A DNA stretch of 64,000 nt from Liminaster sp902770595 (GTDB lineage Bacteria > Bacteroidota > Bacteroidia > Bacteroidales > UBA3663). Shown piece by piece: positions 17,817 through 27,876 of the stretch. A program made the position numbers and the translations under genes. Each line of letters opens with the position of its first letter. Positions within the stretch are counted from its first letter, which is position 1. The notes under the pieces are model-generated. The model searched no databases. It was not told the DNA's origin and saw nothing but the letters and a program-made list of their open reading frames with translations. The stretch covers positions 26,508-90,507 of the forward strand of contig CACXTQ010000002.1 of NCBI GenBank assembly GCA_902770595.1, read 5' to 3'.

Positions 17817-19241
17817 ATGAAAAGATTTTTACTCCTCCTTTCAGGAGCTGCTTTTCTTTCTTATGCCAGTGCACAAGAAAAGACTGTAACATGGCCTGAT
17901 GCATCAACCCACACTGTCAAGCCAGCTTTCACCCTTACCGTTCAGGTCGGTGAGTCCGTAGAGCGCACCTTCAGTTTCGGCACCTACAACGAGTTCGACT
18001 TCTATGCCGTGGACTTCGGCGATGGCAACCTCGTGCTCACCGACACCATCGGCTACACCACCTCGACTGTTACCAAGACCGCTGTGACGGGCGTCGCTAC
18101 CGGCGATGGCGTGATCACCGTTTATGCCGAGGATCCTTCGACCGTCTATTACGTGACCACAAGTACCGGCGCTTCGACCGATTCGCCTGTCCTCGGTGCT
18201 GACTTCAGCAAGCTCACCAAGGTCAATACCCTCAGCGTGGGCAACGTCAATGCTGCTACCCTTGACCTCTCGGCCCTTGAAAGCCTGCAGGGCTTCACCT
18301 CGTTCAATGGTCAGCTCGAGACCCTCGACTTCAGCAACAATCCCGAACTGAAGACCGTCTCTGTTGCCCAGAACAAGCTCAAGAGCGTCAACATCAGCAA
18401 GAATGCCAACCTGACGAGCTTCACTGCCTATACCAACGAGCTCGAGACCCTCGACTTCAGTGCCTGCAATGCACTGGAGGGTATCTATGCCTATGGCAAC
18501 AAGCTCACCTCCGTTACCCTGCCCGAAAACCCCGAGAACCTCGGCAACATCAACCTGCAGCAGAACGAGCTCTCCGCTATCGACCTCAGCAAGCTCACCA
18601 AGAAGCTTGCGCTCTGCTACTTCAACGACAACAAGCTCACCTCGCTGATCATCCCTGTCGAAGTAGGCACCTTCGAGTCAGAGAACAACCAGATTGCTGA
18701 GTTCAGCGTTTTGGATGCCACCAAGTCGTGCAAGCTGGCCAACAACTGCATGACCATCGCCACCCTGCCTACCAAGCCTGCTGGTCTCAATACCGCAAGC
18801 AAGATCAAGAAGTTCACCTATGCTCCTCAGGCCGACCTCGCTGTCGAGGCTGAATACAATGTGGGCGGCGTGCTCGACCTCAGCGAACAGCTCACCGCTA
18901 CCGGCATCCTCGAGGAGCCTGCCACCACCGTTTACACCCTGATTGGTGTTGCCGGCGACACCATTGCTGCCGAGGCTTACACCATCGACGAGGGCAAGAT
19001 CACCTTCACACAGGCCCAGGAGGGTCAGGTCTATGTGGCCATGACCAACGAGGCATTCCCGCTCTTCACCGGCGACGTTGTCTTCAAGACCACACCTTTC
19101 AGCGTCGTTACCCCTGTCGGCATCGAGACTCTAGGCAATGCTGCCACCTCCTCTCGCCGCTACAACCTGATGGGCGCAGCTGCAGGCAAGGGAGAGAAGG
19201 GCTTCGTAATCGAAGGCGGCCGTAAGATGCTGCTTAAGTAA
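17817..19241 (+). CDS. Secreted leucine-rich repeat protein with C-terminal tail
   Basis: The 474-residue protein has a signal peptide (ending YASAQEK), then a beta-rich N-terminal domain (about 25-110). It continues with about eight irregular LRR units (about 125-310) of the type LETLDFSNNPELKTVSVAQNKLKSVNISKNANL. A further beta domain and a tail (RRYNLMGAAAGKGEKGFVIEGGRK) follow. It lies 12 nt upstream of the susC-like gene and is probably its operon partner, acting at the surface in ligand capture. It is not an internalin or BspA copy; the repeats are of the LxxLDFSxNxxL type. Confidence 0.8.
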   Translation: MKRFLLLLSGAAFLSYASAQEKTVTWPDASTHTVKPAFTLTVQVGESVERTFSFGTYNEFDFYAVDFGDGNLVLTDTIGYTTSTVTKTAVTGVATGDGVITVYAEDPSTVYYVTTSTGASTDSPVLGADFSKLTKVNTLSVGNVNAATLDLSALESLQGFTSFNGQLETLDFSNNPELKTVSVAQNKLKSVNISKNANLTSFTAYTNELETLDFSACNALEGIYAYGNKLTSVTLPENPENLGNINLQQNELSAIDLSKLTKKLALCYFNDNKLTSLIIPVEVGTFESENNQIAEFSVLDATKSCKLANNCMTIATLPTKPAGLNTASKIKKFTYAPQADLAVEAEYNVGGVLDLSEQLTATGILEEPATTVYTLIGVAGDTIAAEAYTIDEGKITFTQAQEGQVYVAMTNEAFPLFTGDVVFKTTPFSVVTPVGIETLGNAATSSRRYNLMGAAAGKGEKGFVIEGGRKMLLK

Positions 19242-19253
19242 AATCATTAAACA

Positions 19254-22200
19254 ATGTCAAAAACCTTACAACTGGTTGTCGGCTTCATGCTGACGATCTC
19301 AGCTGTACAGGCCCAGCAACGACTCGTCTACGGCACTGTCACCGACATCCATAAGGAACCCCTGGCAGGCGTGACGGTCGTTGTTTCGGGCACCAACAAT
19401 GGAGTTATCACCGATCAAAATGGCAAGTACGCCATTCGCGTCGGTGATAATGCCAGTACACTCAACTTCTCGATGGTTGGCATGGAGCCCTACAAGGTTT
19501 CGGCCAGCGTCGGTAATGTCATCAACGTCATGCTGCGTAGCCAGATCACCGAGCTCGACGAGGCCGTCGTCGTCTCGACCGGTTACCAGCGCATCAGCAA
19601 GGAGCGCTCCACGGCTTCGTATGCCATGGTCGATTCGGCCAAGCTCACCACGATGATGCACCAGGACCTCACCTCCTCGCTCGAGGGCCAGGTGGCTGGT
19701 CTGCGCATCAACGTCAATCCCAACACCGGCGATGGTTCGCCCATCCTGCGTGGTGTGGGCACCTTTGCGAGCAGCATCGGCACCGAGCCCCTTATTGTCA
19801 TCGACGATATGGTGACCTCGATGTCGCTGTCCGACATCAATCCCAACAACGTCGAGTCGATCACCGTGCTCAAGGATGCCGCTGCTTCGTCGATCTATGG
19901 CGCCCTGGCTGCCAATGGCGTCATCGTCATCACCACCAAGCAGGCCAAGAGCGACAAGGTGAAGATCTCGCTGAGCGCCGACCTCTACATCTCCACCAAG
20001 CCGACCTTCGATGCCATGCATTATGCCTCGACGAGCGACATCATCGACTACGAGACCGAGGTCTACAACAATCGCGTGGCCACCAGCGGCGGTTATGCCT
20101 CGCTCTTCAGCTCGTTGGGCAACAACTACTACAGCCCGCTCTACCAGCTCTATCGCGACCAGGCCGAAGGCCGTATCTCGCAGGGCGAAGTCGATGCTAC
20201 CCTTGCGCAATGGCGCGGCAACGACTATTATGAGCAGTATCGCAAATATGCCTGGCAGAGCACCATCAACCAGCGCTACACCCTGAGCCTCGCACAGAAG
20301 TCGGGCGAGAACAACCACTTCGCCACCTTCACCTACCAGAAAAGCCGGGGCCGCAGCCTCAATGATGCCAGCAACAGCTTCAACCTTTACGCCAAGAGCA
20401 ACTACAAGGTAGGTCCCTGGCTCAGCGCAAGGGTAGGCATTGAGGCGCGTCTCAACCGCGGCACCTCGCCCAACAGCAGCTATACCAACTATGCCTTGCA
20501 GGAACGCTATGCCCGGATCGTAGATGATCAGGGCAATTGGGTCCTCACACCTTATGCCAATGTGGGAGGCTATGCCGGCAGTGCACCCAATGGCGACGTC
20601 GTGCACCGTGCCTCCGAGGTTGAAGGCGCCAAGAGCATGGGCTTCAATGTGCTGCAGTCCCTCGATGAGAGCCTCACCAGGTCGCGACGCACCAGTCTGC
20701 GTCCCTTTGCCAGCCTTGAGGCCACGTTCCTTAAGATGTTCCGCTATCAGGTCATGTACCAGTACGAATGGTCACAAAGCCGCAGCGAGCTCTACGACGA
20801 GGCCGACACCTACCTGATGCGTCTCACCCACAACGCGATGATCCGCACCGATGGCGACTGCCTCCTCCCCAACGGAGGACGATGGTTCCAGCAGACCAAC
20901 AACGCCTATCATCAGACCTTGCGCAACCAGCTCAACTTCGACCATGGCTTTGGAGTCGAGAGGGAACATCTCGTCGATGCCATCGTCGGTTTCGAGTTGC
21001 GCGATGTGCGCACTCCACGTCTCATCCAGCAGCTGATGTACGGTTACAATGCCACAGCCCTGAGTTCTGTACGAATGGACTGGAACAGCCTCTACAGCGA
21101 CGGATGGGAAAGTGCCATCTACGACCAGACCTTACGCATGGCGGGCCTTGCCACCAGTCAGACCGAGACGCACCATCGCTACGCCTCTCTCTACGCCAAT
21201 GCCGGATATAATCTCAAGAACCGCTACAACGTCACCGGCAGCATCCGTTGGGACGAGGCTGACCTCTTCGGCCTCGATGCCAAGGAGCAGCACCATCCTC
21301 TCTGGTCGGTGGGTGCAGGCTGGAACATGACCGAAGAGGCTTGGCTCCGTGACCTCACCTGGCTCGACTACCTCAAGCTGCGTGCCACCTACGGCATCAA
21401 CGGCAACGTGGACCAGAGTTCGAGCACTTACTTCGTGGCCCGTTACCGCACCCTCAACCAGGACCCTACCGGCACCTCCTACCTCTCTTTCTCCGACGAC
21501 GACCTGCCCAATCCCGAACTGCGTTGGGAGCGCACCACGACCACCAATCTTGGCGTGGACTTCCGTGTGTTCCACAGTCACCTGAGCGGTAGCCTGGAGT
21601 TCTACAACCGTGTGGGCGAAGACCTGCTGGTCACCAAGTACCTCGATTCGACCCTCGGTGCCACCTCACGTGTCATCAACAATGGCCGCATGCGCAACCG
21701 TGGCCTCGAGCTCTCGCTCACTGCACAGATCATCCGCACCAGCGACTGGACCTTCTCGGCCTCGATCAATGCAGCCTACAACCGCAACACGATGCTCCAT
21801 GTCGAGCACAAGTCGTCCGACGCAGCCTCAAACTTCATCACCGCACCGATGAACTACTTCATCCAGGGCACAAGCTACAACACCCTCTGGGCCTATCGCC
21901 TGAGCCGCGTGTCGCATGGCTACCCCATCATCCTCGATGCAGAAGGCAACGAGATGGCTGTGGTCGATGCCGACGGCAATGTCACCTCGGTGACCAACAG
22001 CTACACCCTGCGCGAGACCGACGCCCTGGTCAACATGGGTACACTGACGCCCGTTTACAACGGTTCGCTCTCGCTCAACCTCAAGTGGAAAGGCATCGAA
22101 GCCAATGCGCTCTTCATCTTCTCGGGCGGCAACAAGCTGCGTCTCGATGCCACTCCGATGGATTCCTACAGCATCAACACCACGCATATCCTCGACCGCT

Positions 22201-22553
22201 GGACCCCGTCCGATGCTGCTGATGCCCGCAAGGTGCGTCTCTACACCGACATCCCCACTTCCACCCAGGAGTATGCTTCGACATTCTCGCAGTGGTGGAG
22301 CTACAGCGACGAGCAGGTGCGCCGTGCCGACTACATCAAGCTGCGCAGTGTCAACCTGGCCTACAACCTGCCCGACAAGCTGTGCAAGCGCCTCTCCATC
22401 GGGGCCACGCGTTTCACCTTCCAGGTCAACAACCTGTTCTACTGGAGTGCCGCAGGACGCGACATCGACCCCGAGGCTTACAGTCTCAATTCGGGTACAC
22501 GTACGCTGCAGCAGCCCCGCACCTATTCGTTCTCAATATCAACTAGCTTTTAG
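19254..22553 (+). CDS. SusC/RagA-family TonB-dependent outer-membrane transporter
   Basis: The 1099-residue protein has a signal peptide (ending AVQAQ), a carboxypeptidase-regulatory-like domain (about 25-95, VYGTVTDIHKEPLAGVTVVVSGTNNG) and a plug domain. The plug carries the SusC signature PLIVIDDMV...NPNNVESITVLKDAAASSIYGALAANGVIVITTK (about 180-225). A 22-strand beta-barrel follows and ends in an aromatic residue (SISTSF). It imports a ligand captured by the partner SusD lipoprotein, powered by TonB-ExbBD. SusD follows 12 nt downstream. Long antisense frames inside it are shadows. Confidence 0.97.
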   Translation: MSKTLQLVVGFMLTISAVQAQQRLVYGTVTDIHKEPLAGVTVVVSGTNNGVITDQNGKYAIRVGDNASTLNFSMVGMEPYKVSASVGNVINVMLRSQITELDEAVVVSTGYQRISKERSTASYAMVDSAKLTTMMHQDLTSSLEGQVAGLRINVNPNTGDGSPILRGVGTFASSIGTEPLIVIDDMVTSMSLSDINPNNVESITVLKDAAASSIYGALAANGVIVITTKQAKSDKVKISLSADLYISTKPTFDAMHYASTSDIIDYETEVYNNRVATSGGYASLFSSLGNNYYSPLYQLYRDQAEGRISQGEVDATLAQWRGNDYYEQYRKYAWQSTINQRYTLSLAQKSGENNHFATFTYQKSRGRSLNDASNSFNLYAKSNYKVGPWLSARVGIEARLNRGTSPNSSYTNYALQERYARIVDDQGNWVLTPYANVGGYAGSAPNGDVVHRASEVEGAKSMGFNVLQSLDESLTRSRRTSLRPFASLEATFLKMFRYQVMYQYEWSQSRSELYDEADTYLMRLTHNAMIRTDGDCLLPNGGRWFQQTNNAYHQTLRNQLNFDHGFGVEREHLVDAIVGFELRDVRTPRLIQQLMYGYNATALSSVRMDWNSLYSDGWESAIYDQTLRMAGLATSQTETHHRYASLYANAGYNLKNRYNVTGSIRWDEADLFGLDAKEQHHPLWSVGAGWNMTEEAWLRDLTWLDYLKLRATYGINGNVDQSSSTYFVARYRTLNQDPTGTSYLSFSDDDLPNPELRWERTTTTNLGVDFRVFHSHLSGSLEFYNRVGEDLLVTKYLDSTLGATSRVINNGRMRNRGLELSLTAQIIRTSDWTFSASINAAYNRNTMLHVEHKSSDAASNFITAPMNYFIQGTSYNTLWAYRLSRVSHGYPIILDAEGNEMAVVDADGNVTSVTNSYTLRETDALVNMGTLTPVYNGSLSLNLKWKGIEANALFIFSGGNKLRLDATPMDSYSINTTHILDRWTPSDAADARKVRLYTDIPTSTQEYASTFSQWWSYSDEQVRRADYIKLRSVNLAYNLPDKLCKRLSIGATRFTFQVNNLFYWSAAGRDIDPEAYSLNSGTRTLQQPRTYSFSISTSF

Positions 22554-22565
22554 TTCGCACCCATC

Positions 22566-24017
22566 ATGAAACGTAAACTATCCATACTGCCGGCTCTGCT
22601 GGCGCTCGGTTCTGCGTGGTTGGCTTCTTCCTGCGACAGCTACGTTGACATTACACCATTGGGCTCGCTGACCGTCGATGACGCAAATACCTATTACGAG
22701 CTCATCGCCAATCCCCAGCGCTGCTATTATCCCTCGTCGTTCGCCTATCTGAGCGATGACCTCTGGCCCAAGGAGTCGAAGATCATCGGCTTCGAGTCCA
22801 CCACCATCGATGCCATACTCTTCACCGCCAACGAGAATGCGGAGCGTAGCCTCATCGCCGACAACAATCTCTACGAGAATATGTACAGCGACATCCTGCG
22901 CTGCAACCTCGTCATCGACAACATCGACGCTGCTCCAGGCACCGACGACATTCGCACCTTGGCGAAGGCCGAGGCCCGCACCTATCGCGCATGGAACCAC
23001 TTCATCGCTGTCAACACCTTTGCCAAGGCCTATACCCCTGCCACGGCAGCTTCCGATGGCGGCGTGTGCATCATGGACCACTATGGTCTCGAACTCACTC
23101 CTGTCAAGAGCACGGTGGCCGAGGTCTATGACTTCGTGATTAGCGAACTCGAGGCATCCGTACCGCTGCTTCAGGAGACCCCGCTCAATATCTATCATCC
23201 CAACCGAGCCTACGGATATGGCCTGCTTGCCCAGGTCTATCTCTTCCATCGCGATTGGGAGAAGGCACGCGACGCGGCGCTCAAGTCGCTCGAACTCAAC
23301 AACTCGCTCATCGACTACAACGAGATCAACGACAACGGTGGCATTGCTCGCTATCGTGTCTATGCCGACGACAACAATCCCGAGGTCCTGAGCTACATGT
23401 GGCTCGCCAGCGGATGGACGGCCGAAGCTGCCACCTATTATAATTATGGTGTCATCAGTCCCGAGCTCGTCAACCTCTTCGAACCGAACGACCTGCGCTA
23501 CAGCCTCTTCTTCCGACAGAGCGGAACCACCATCAGCCTCTATTACGACATGGGATCGGGGGCAGCCATCTGGACGCCTGCCACCACCACGGCACGCTTC
23601 ACCTACATGGCTGTCGGTATGCGCACTGCCGAGGTCTATCTGACCCTTGCCGAGGCTTACGCCCGTCTGGGTGACAATGCCAAGGCTACCGAGTACGTCA
23701 ACGCCCTGCGCCAGCATCGCCTCTCCGGAACCTACTCGATAGCGCAGCCTTCCACCCAGGTCGAGATGATGCAGCAGATTATCCTCGAACGTCGCAAGGA
23801 GCTGCTCTTCGGCTTCCATCGCTTCTTCGACCTGAAGCGCTTCAACACCGAGGCCGAATACGCCAAGACCATCATCCGCGTCTTCCCCATTGTCAACACT
23901 TCGGTGCCCCAGCAAACCTATACGCTGCGTCCCGATTCGCGTCTCTATATCATTCCCTTCCCGCATTCGGCCCGTGACAGGAACCCCAACCTGACGCTCA
24001 ATACCGACGAGAAATGA
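22566..24017 (+). CDS. SusD/RagB-family surface ligand-binding lipoprotein
   Basis: The 483-residue protein has a lipobox (LASSC, Cys 23) followed by DSYVDITPLGSLTVDDANTYYELIANPQRCYYPS, the typical SusD start. It has TPR-like helices, an LAEAYARLGDNAKATEYVNALRQHR repeat and the C-terminal signature ILERRKELLFGFHRFFDLKRFN. It caps the SusC barrel and delivers the ligand. The ligand cannot be read from sequence. Confidence 0.95.
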   Translation: MKRKLSILPALLALGSAWLASSCDSYVDITPLGSLTVDDANTYYELIANPQRCYYPSSFAYLSDDLWPKESKIIGFESTTIDAILFTANENAERSLIADNNLYENMYSDILRCNLVIDNIDAAPGTDDIRTLAKAEARTYRAWNHFIAVNTFAKAYTPATAASDGGVCIMDHYGLELTPVKSTVAEVYDFVISELEASVPLLQETPLNIYHPNRAYGYGLLAQVYLFHRDWEKARDAALKSLELNNSLIDYNEINDNGGIARYRVYADDNNPEVLSYMWLASGWTAEAATYYNYGVISPELVNLFEPNDLRYSLFFRQSGTTISLYYDMGSGAAIWTPATTTARFTYMAVGMRTAEVYLTLAEAYARLGDNAKATEYVNALRQHRLSGTYSIAQPSTQVEMMQQIILERRKELLFGFHRFFDLKRFNTEAEYAKTIIRVFPIVNTSVPQQTYTLRPDSRLYIIPFPHSARDRNPNLTLNTDEK

Positions 24018-24050
24018 TTCTCACGACATCACATTTAAAGTAATAACTAT

Positions 24051-24818
24051 ATGAAAATCCGTCTTTCATTGCTGGCCTTGGGTGCAATGCTCTGTGCCAG
24101 CGCCTTCGCACAAAAGGACACCGTCTATGTGCGCATGGACTTCAATGCCAATCCCTGGAACCATCCCACTGCCAGCATCATCAAGGGCTGGAGCACCGTC
24201 GATTGGGACAATGCCCCCGCAGGTTCCATCTTCAGCAAGACCACCGAGTTCCCCATTGCAGTTGGCGAAAGCTTCCTCAAGATGACCCTAACCCCCAGCG
24301 ACCTCGACGAGACTGATTATGAGAATGTATATGTCAATGGCCCCAACTATGACATCGATATGAATGGAAGCGTGGTGGAGAACTATCTCTTCACCTACAC
24401 CGGTTCCAGGATGACCTTCACCGCTCCCGAAGGCTACTCGATGACGCGTGCATCCTTCGAGGTCTATCGCACCTGGGCCAGTGGTAGCCTCTCGATGAAT
24501 CCCGTCACTAACTGTCACACCTGGGGCCCCGATAGCGCCAAAGTGGTGACACAGGAATATATGGGTCAGACCTATCAATATGATGCCTGGAGCGGCGACT
24601 CCATCGAGTGGAGTCTGCCTGTCTGCACGGGTTCTACACGTCTGCGCTACATCGACTTCTGGCTCCTTCCCACCGCCGAAGCCGCCATCACGACTATCCA
24701 GAGCGACGGCAACCGTGAGGAACGCCTCTACTCTATCGACGGCAAGCTTATGCCCGCCGATGCGGCACCTCAGAAGGGTCTCTTCATCATCAATGGTCGA
24801 AAGAAGTGGGCCCGCTGA
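24051..24818 (+). CDS. Secreted protein of unknown function with C-terminal tail
   Basis: The 255-residue protein has a signal peptide (ending SAFAQKD) and a beta-rich body suggestive of a jelly-roll (VYVRMDFNANPWNHP, NYLFTYTGSRMTFTAPEGYSMTRASFEVYRTW, RLRYIDFWLLP). The tail RLYSIDGKLMPADAAPQKGLFIING is like those of its neighbours. I do not recognise the family. The position immediately after SusD is often taken by surface glycan- or peptide-binding proteins (SusE/F-like role), which is a plausible but unproven job. Confidence 0.65.
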   Translation: MKIRLSLLALGAMLCASAFAQKDTVYVRMDFNANPWNHPTASIIKGWSTVDWDNAPAGSIFSKTTEFPIAVGESFLKMTLTPSDLDETDYENVYVNGPNYDIDMNGSVVENYLFTYTGSRMTFTAPEGYSMTRASFEVYRTWASGSLSMNPVTNCHTWGPDSAKVVTQEYMGQTYQYDAWSGDSIEWSLPVCTGSTRLRYIDFWLLPTAEAAITTIQSDGNREERLYSIDGKLMPADAAPQKGLFIINGRKKWAR

Positions 24819-24851
24819 CCAATCTGATCTTTATAATTCTCAATACACGTA

Positions 24852-27359
24852 ATGAATCCTAGAAACTTCATTCTATCTATTTTGGGAGCGATGGCAATCC
24901 AGTTCGGTGCCATCGCATCCCATTTATCGTTCACCTCAACCGATTACCATTTTGCCGACAGCCTGAAGCTGGCCACCGATACCCTATCGACCGACTCCGT
25001 GAAGGCCGACACCACCCAAGTCAATCCCAAAGAAAAGGATTATGCCAAGCTTCTCAAGAAGCAGGTCTCAAGCCACGAGGGTCTCTTCACCGTGCGTCAC
25101 ATCGAAAAGGACTGGTACTTCGAGGTACCTGAGTCGCTCCTTGGGCGACTGCTCCTCTCGGTGACGCGTTTCGATGCCGTCCCCAAGGGCTTCAAGATGC
25201 AGACGGGCGAAGAGGTGCAGCGCAACGTCATCTATTTCGAAAAGTACACCGACAAGGTGCTCTTCCTGCGTGCCTATCATCAGGAGTTCCTGCTCGACAA
25301 GGACGCCGACATCACCTCGCTGCTCGACAAGGCCTCAGTCGATCCCATCGTGAGCCGGCTCGACGTAGTGGGACGCAATCCCAAGACCCACGACATACTC
25401 GTCAAGGTGACCCCACTCTTTGCCAAGGACACCAAGCTCGGCGGACTGATCCAGACCGACCGTACGCAGGTCAATCTGGGGTCGCCAGTGGCCGATCTGA
25501 CCTTTGTCGACACCATCCGCACCTATCCCATCAATGCCGAGATAACCACTTTGCGCACTTATGAGAGCAAGGATGCCAGTGTGCCCGCAGCACGCAGTGG
25601 CTATGTTACCCTCTCGCTCCACACCAGTATCGTGCTCCTGCCCGAGACGCCTATGCAGCCCCGCATCAACGACGAGCGTGTGGGATACTTCCAGAACCGT
25701 GTGACGCGTTTCGTCGACGACGAGGTGTCGAAGGACTTCGGCTACATCTCGCGCTATCGTCTCGTGCCTCGCGACAAGAAGGCCTATGCTGCAGGACGCC
25801 TTTCCGAGCCTGTCAAACCCATCATCTACTACATCGACCCCGCTACGCCCCGCAAGTGGGTCAAGTACCTCAAGCAGGGTGTCGAGGACTGGAACGTCGC
25901 CTTCGAGGCAGCAGGCTTCCGCAATGCCATCCAGGCGCGTGAGTGGCCCAACGACTCGACGATGAGTGTCGACGATGCACGCTTCTCGATGATACGCTAC
26001 CTGCCCTCCTCGACCGAGAATGCCTACGGTCCGCGCATCGTCGATCCACGCAGCGGTGAGATTCTCGAGAGCCATATCTGCTGGTACCACAACGTGCTCA
26101 ACCTGGTGCGCAAATGGTATGTCACCCAGTGCGGTCCCCTCGACAAGCGGGCGCAGCGTGCCGACCTCGATGACGAACTGATGGGCCAGCTCATACGCTT
26201 CGTCAGCAGTCACGAGGTAGGTCATTCACTGGGCCTGCGCCACAATATGATAGCCTCATCAGCTACACCTGTCGAGAAACTGCGCGACAAGGCGTGGGTC
26301 GAGAAGCATGGTCATACGGCCAGCATTATGGACTATGCACGCTTCAACTATGTGGCCCAGCCCGAAGACAATGTCGGTCCAAAGGGTCTCTTCCCTCGCA
26401 TCAACGACTACGACATCTGGGCCGTCAAGTGGGGCTACCAGTACCGTCCCGAATTCGATGACCCCATCGCCGAAAGCAAGGTACTGCGTGCCGAAGTCAC
26501 CAAGAAGCTGCGCGGCAACATCCGTCTGCGTTATTGCAGTGACGAGGGCAAGGGCAGCGACCCGCGTTCTCAGGTCGAGGACCTCGGCGACGATGGTGTC
26601 AAGGCCACCGACTATGCCATCCTCAACCTCAAGCGTGTGGTGAGCCACCTCGAGGAGTGGACCGCCCAACCCGATGGACAGTACGACGAACTCGATGCCT
26701 TCCATCGCCGCTGTCGTGCGCAGTTCCAGCTCTACGTCAACCACGTGCAGCGCATCATTGGCGGACGCTACACCAACAATGTACCCGACGCTCCGCGTTA
26801 CCAGCCCGTGCCGCGTCTCAAGCAGAAGGAGGCCATCGACTGGATGGGGCGCCATGTCTTCCAGGCCAACACGTGGATGTACCCAACGAGCATCATCGAA
26901 AAGCTTGGCGTCAATGCCGAAGACGAGATGGCCAATCGTCGCAACACGATGATCTCCTTCCTGCTCTCAGGGGGTATGCTCCTCAATCAGCAGCGCAACA
27001 ATCTCCAGAACCCCGAACCCTATCCCATCGACGAGTATCTCGGCGATGTCTTCCGTGCCGTCTGGCAGCCCTTCACCGACGATGAGCGTCAGAACGCCTA
27101 CACACGTGAGTCTGAGAACACGTACATCGATTTCTTAGGCCGTCTGCTCAACGTGGATGGCGCCACCAAGGATGCGATGGCCCTCAATGCCTCGCATACC
27201 GACGTGCGCATCTATGCCCTCCAGCACCTCGACTTCATCGAGCAGTACTGCCGTGAGCAGCGTGCCGCCCTGACCGACGGCAGCTTCAATGCCCTGCATT
27301 TCGACAACCTCCTGCTCCTCATCACGCGTATCCGCGACAAGTACAACGGTAAGGATTGA
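24852..27359 (+). CDS. Secreted zinc-dependent metalloprotease (DUF5117/DUF4953 type)
   Basis: The 835-residue protein has an N-terminal export signal (about 1-23). An N-terminal DUF5118/DUF5117-like beta domain (about 50-330) is followed by a metzincin-like catalytic domain. That domain has the zinc site HEVGHSLGLRHN, with H454, E455, H458 and H464, and a downstream SIMDYARFNYVA Met-turn. The C-terminal part is helical. It is the last gene of the susCD operon and the only clear hydrolase in it, suggesting that the locus processes protein or peptide. A strong hairpin follows 40 nt after the stop. Confidence 0.88.
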   Translation: MNPRNFILSILGAMAIQFGAIASHLSFTSTDYHFADSLKLATDTLSTDSVKADTTQVNPKEKDYAKLLKKQVSSHEGLFTVRHIEKDWYFEVPESLLGRLLLSVTRFDAVPKGFKMQTGEEVQRNVIYFEKYTDKVLFLRAYHQEFLLDKDADITSLLDKASVDPIVSRLDVVGRNPKTHDILVKVTPLFAKDTKLGGLIQTDRTQVNLGSPVADLTFVDTIRTYPINAEITTLRTYESKDASVPAARSGYVTLSLHTSIVLLPETPMQPRINDERVGYFQNRVTRFVDDEVSKDFGYISRYRLVPRDKKAYAAGRLSEPVKPIIYYIDPATPRKWVKYLKQGVEDWNVAFEAAGFRNAIQAREWPNDSTMSVDDARFSMIRYLPSSTENAYGPRIVDPRSGEILESHICWYHNVLNLVRKWYVTQCGPLDKRAQRADLDDELMGQLIRFVSSHEVGHSLGLRHNMIASSATPVEKLRDKAWVEKHGHTASIMDYARFNYVAQPEDNVGPKGLFPRINDYDIWAVKWGYQYRPEFDDPIAESKVLRAEVTKKLRGNIRLRYCSDEGKGSDPRSQVEDLGDDGVKATDYAILNLKRVVSHLEEWTAQPDGQYDELDAFHRRCRAQFQLYVNHVQRIIGGRYTNNVPDAPRYQPVPRLKQKEAIDWMGRHVFQANTWMYPTSIIEKLGVNAEDEMANRRNTMISFLLSGGMLLNQQRNNLQNPEPYPIDEYLGDVFRAVWQPFTDDERQNAYTRESENTYIDFLGRLLNVDGATKDAMALNASHTDVRIYALQHLDFIEQYCREQRAALTDGSFNALHFDNLLLLITRIRDKYNGKD

Positions 27360-27398
27360 GCCCTGACAAGCTTTTTCTCCCGACCAAATACTCCAAAG

Positions 27399-27445
27399 AC
27401 AAATCATCCGCAATATCGAAAGTGACATTGCGGATGATTTGTTTT
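27399..27445. terminator. Bidirectional terminator between the protease and HMA-protein genes
   Basis: ACAAATCATCCGCAAT (27399-27414) is perfectly complementary to 27427-27442, with a 12-nt loop and T-rich flanks on both strands. It serves both the susCD operon and the converging metal-efflux operon. Confidence 0.9.
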
Positions 27446-27463
27446 ATTACCTTGCTACTTTGG

Positions 27464-27793
27464 TTACTTGCCATCACGATACTTGCAGCAGGCGTGCAGC
27501 TTGTTGTAAGCCTCGTCACTGGCCTTGACGTCCTGTGTGTCGTGTCCCACGGCAGCGAGGGCCTCCTCCACCTTCTTGACGTTGGTCTTCGCATCGTCGT
27601 AGATGAGGATGAGCTTCTTGGTCTTCAGGTTCCACTTGGCCGAGGTGACACCAGGCACGGCGCTGGCAGTCTTCTCGATGCGTGTCTTGCACATTTCACA
27701 CTTGCCATTGACATCGATGGTCACCTTCTGGGTCTTGGCCTCTACGCTGAACATTGCCACTGCGAGCAGGGCGGTAAAAATAACTTTTTTCAT
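27464..27793 (-). CDS. Periplasmic heavy-metal-associated (HMA) domain protein
   Basis: The 109-residue protein has a signal peptide (to about 19, SVEAK) and one HMA fold with the metal-binding GKCEMCKTRIE loop (C32 and C35). The C-terminal ACCKYRD adds two more Cys residues. It is the last gene of the metal-efflux operon and probably shuttles Cu(I), Ag(I) or a similar ion in the periplasm to the efflux pump. Confidence 0.88.
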   Translation of the reverse strand: MKKVIFTALLAVAMFSVEAKTQKVTIDVNGKCEMCKTRIEKTASAVPGVTSAKWNLKTKKLILIYDDAKTNVKKVEEALAAVGHDTQDVKASDEAYNKLHACCKYRDGK

Positions 27794-27876
27794 ACTGTTT
27801 TTTAAATTAATTGGTTAATAATATTTGTTTATGAATAATTCGTGATTAATTCGTGATAATTCGTGTTAAAAAACAA

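Noticed and set aside
22578..23966. 462-codon minus-strand open frame opposite susD
   Set aside because: Antisense shadow of a clear SusD gene.
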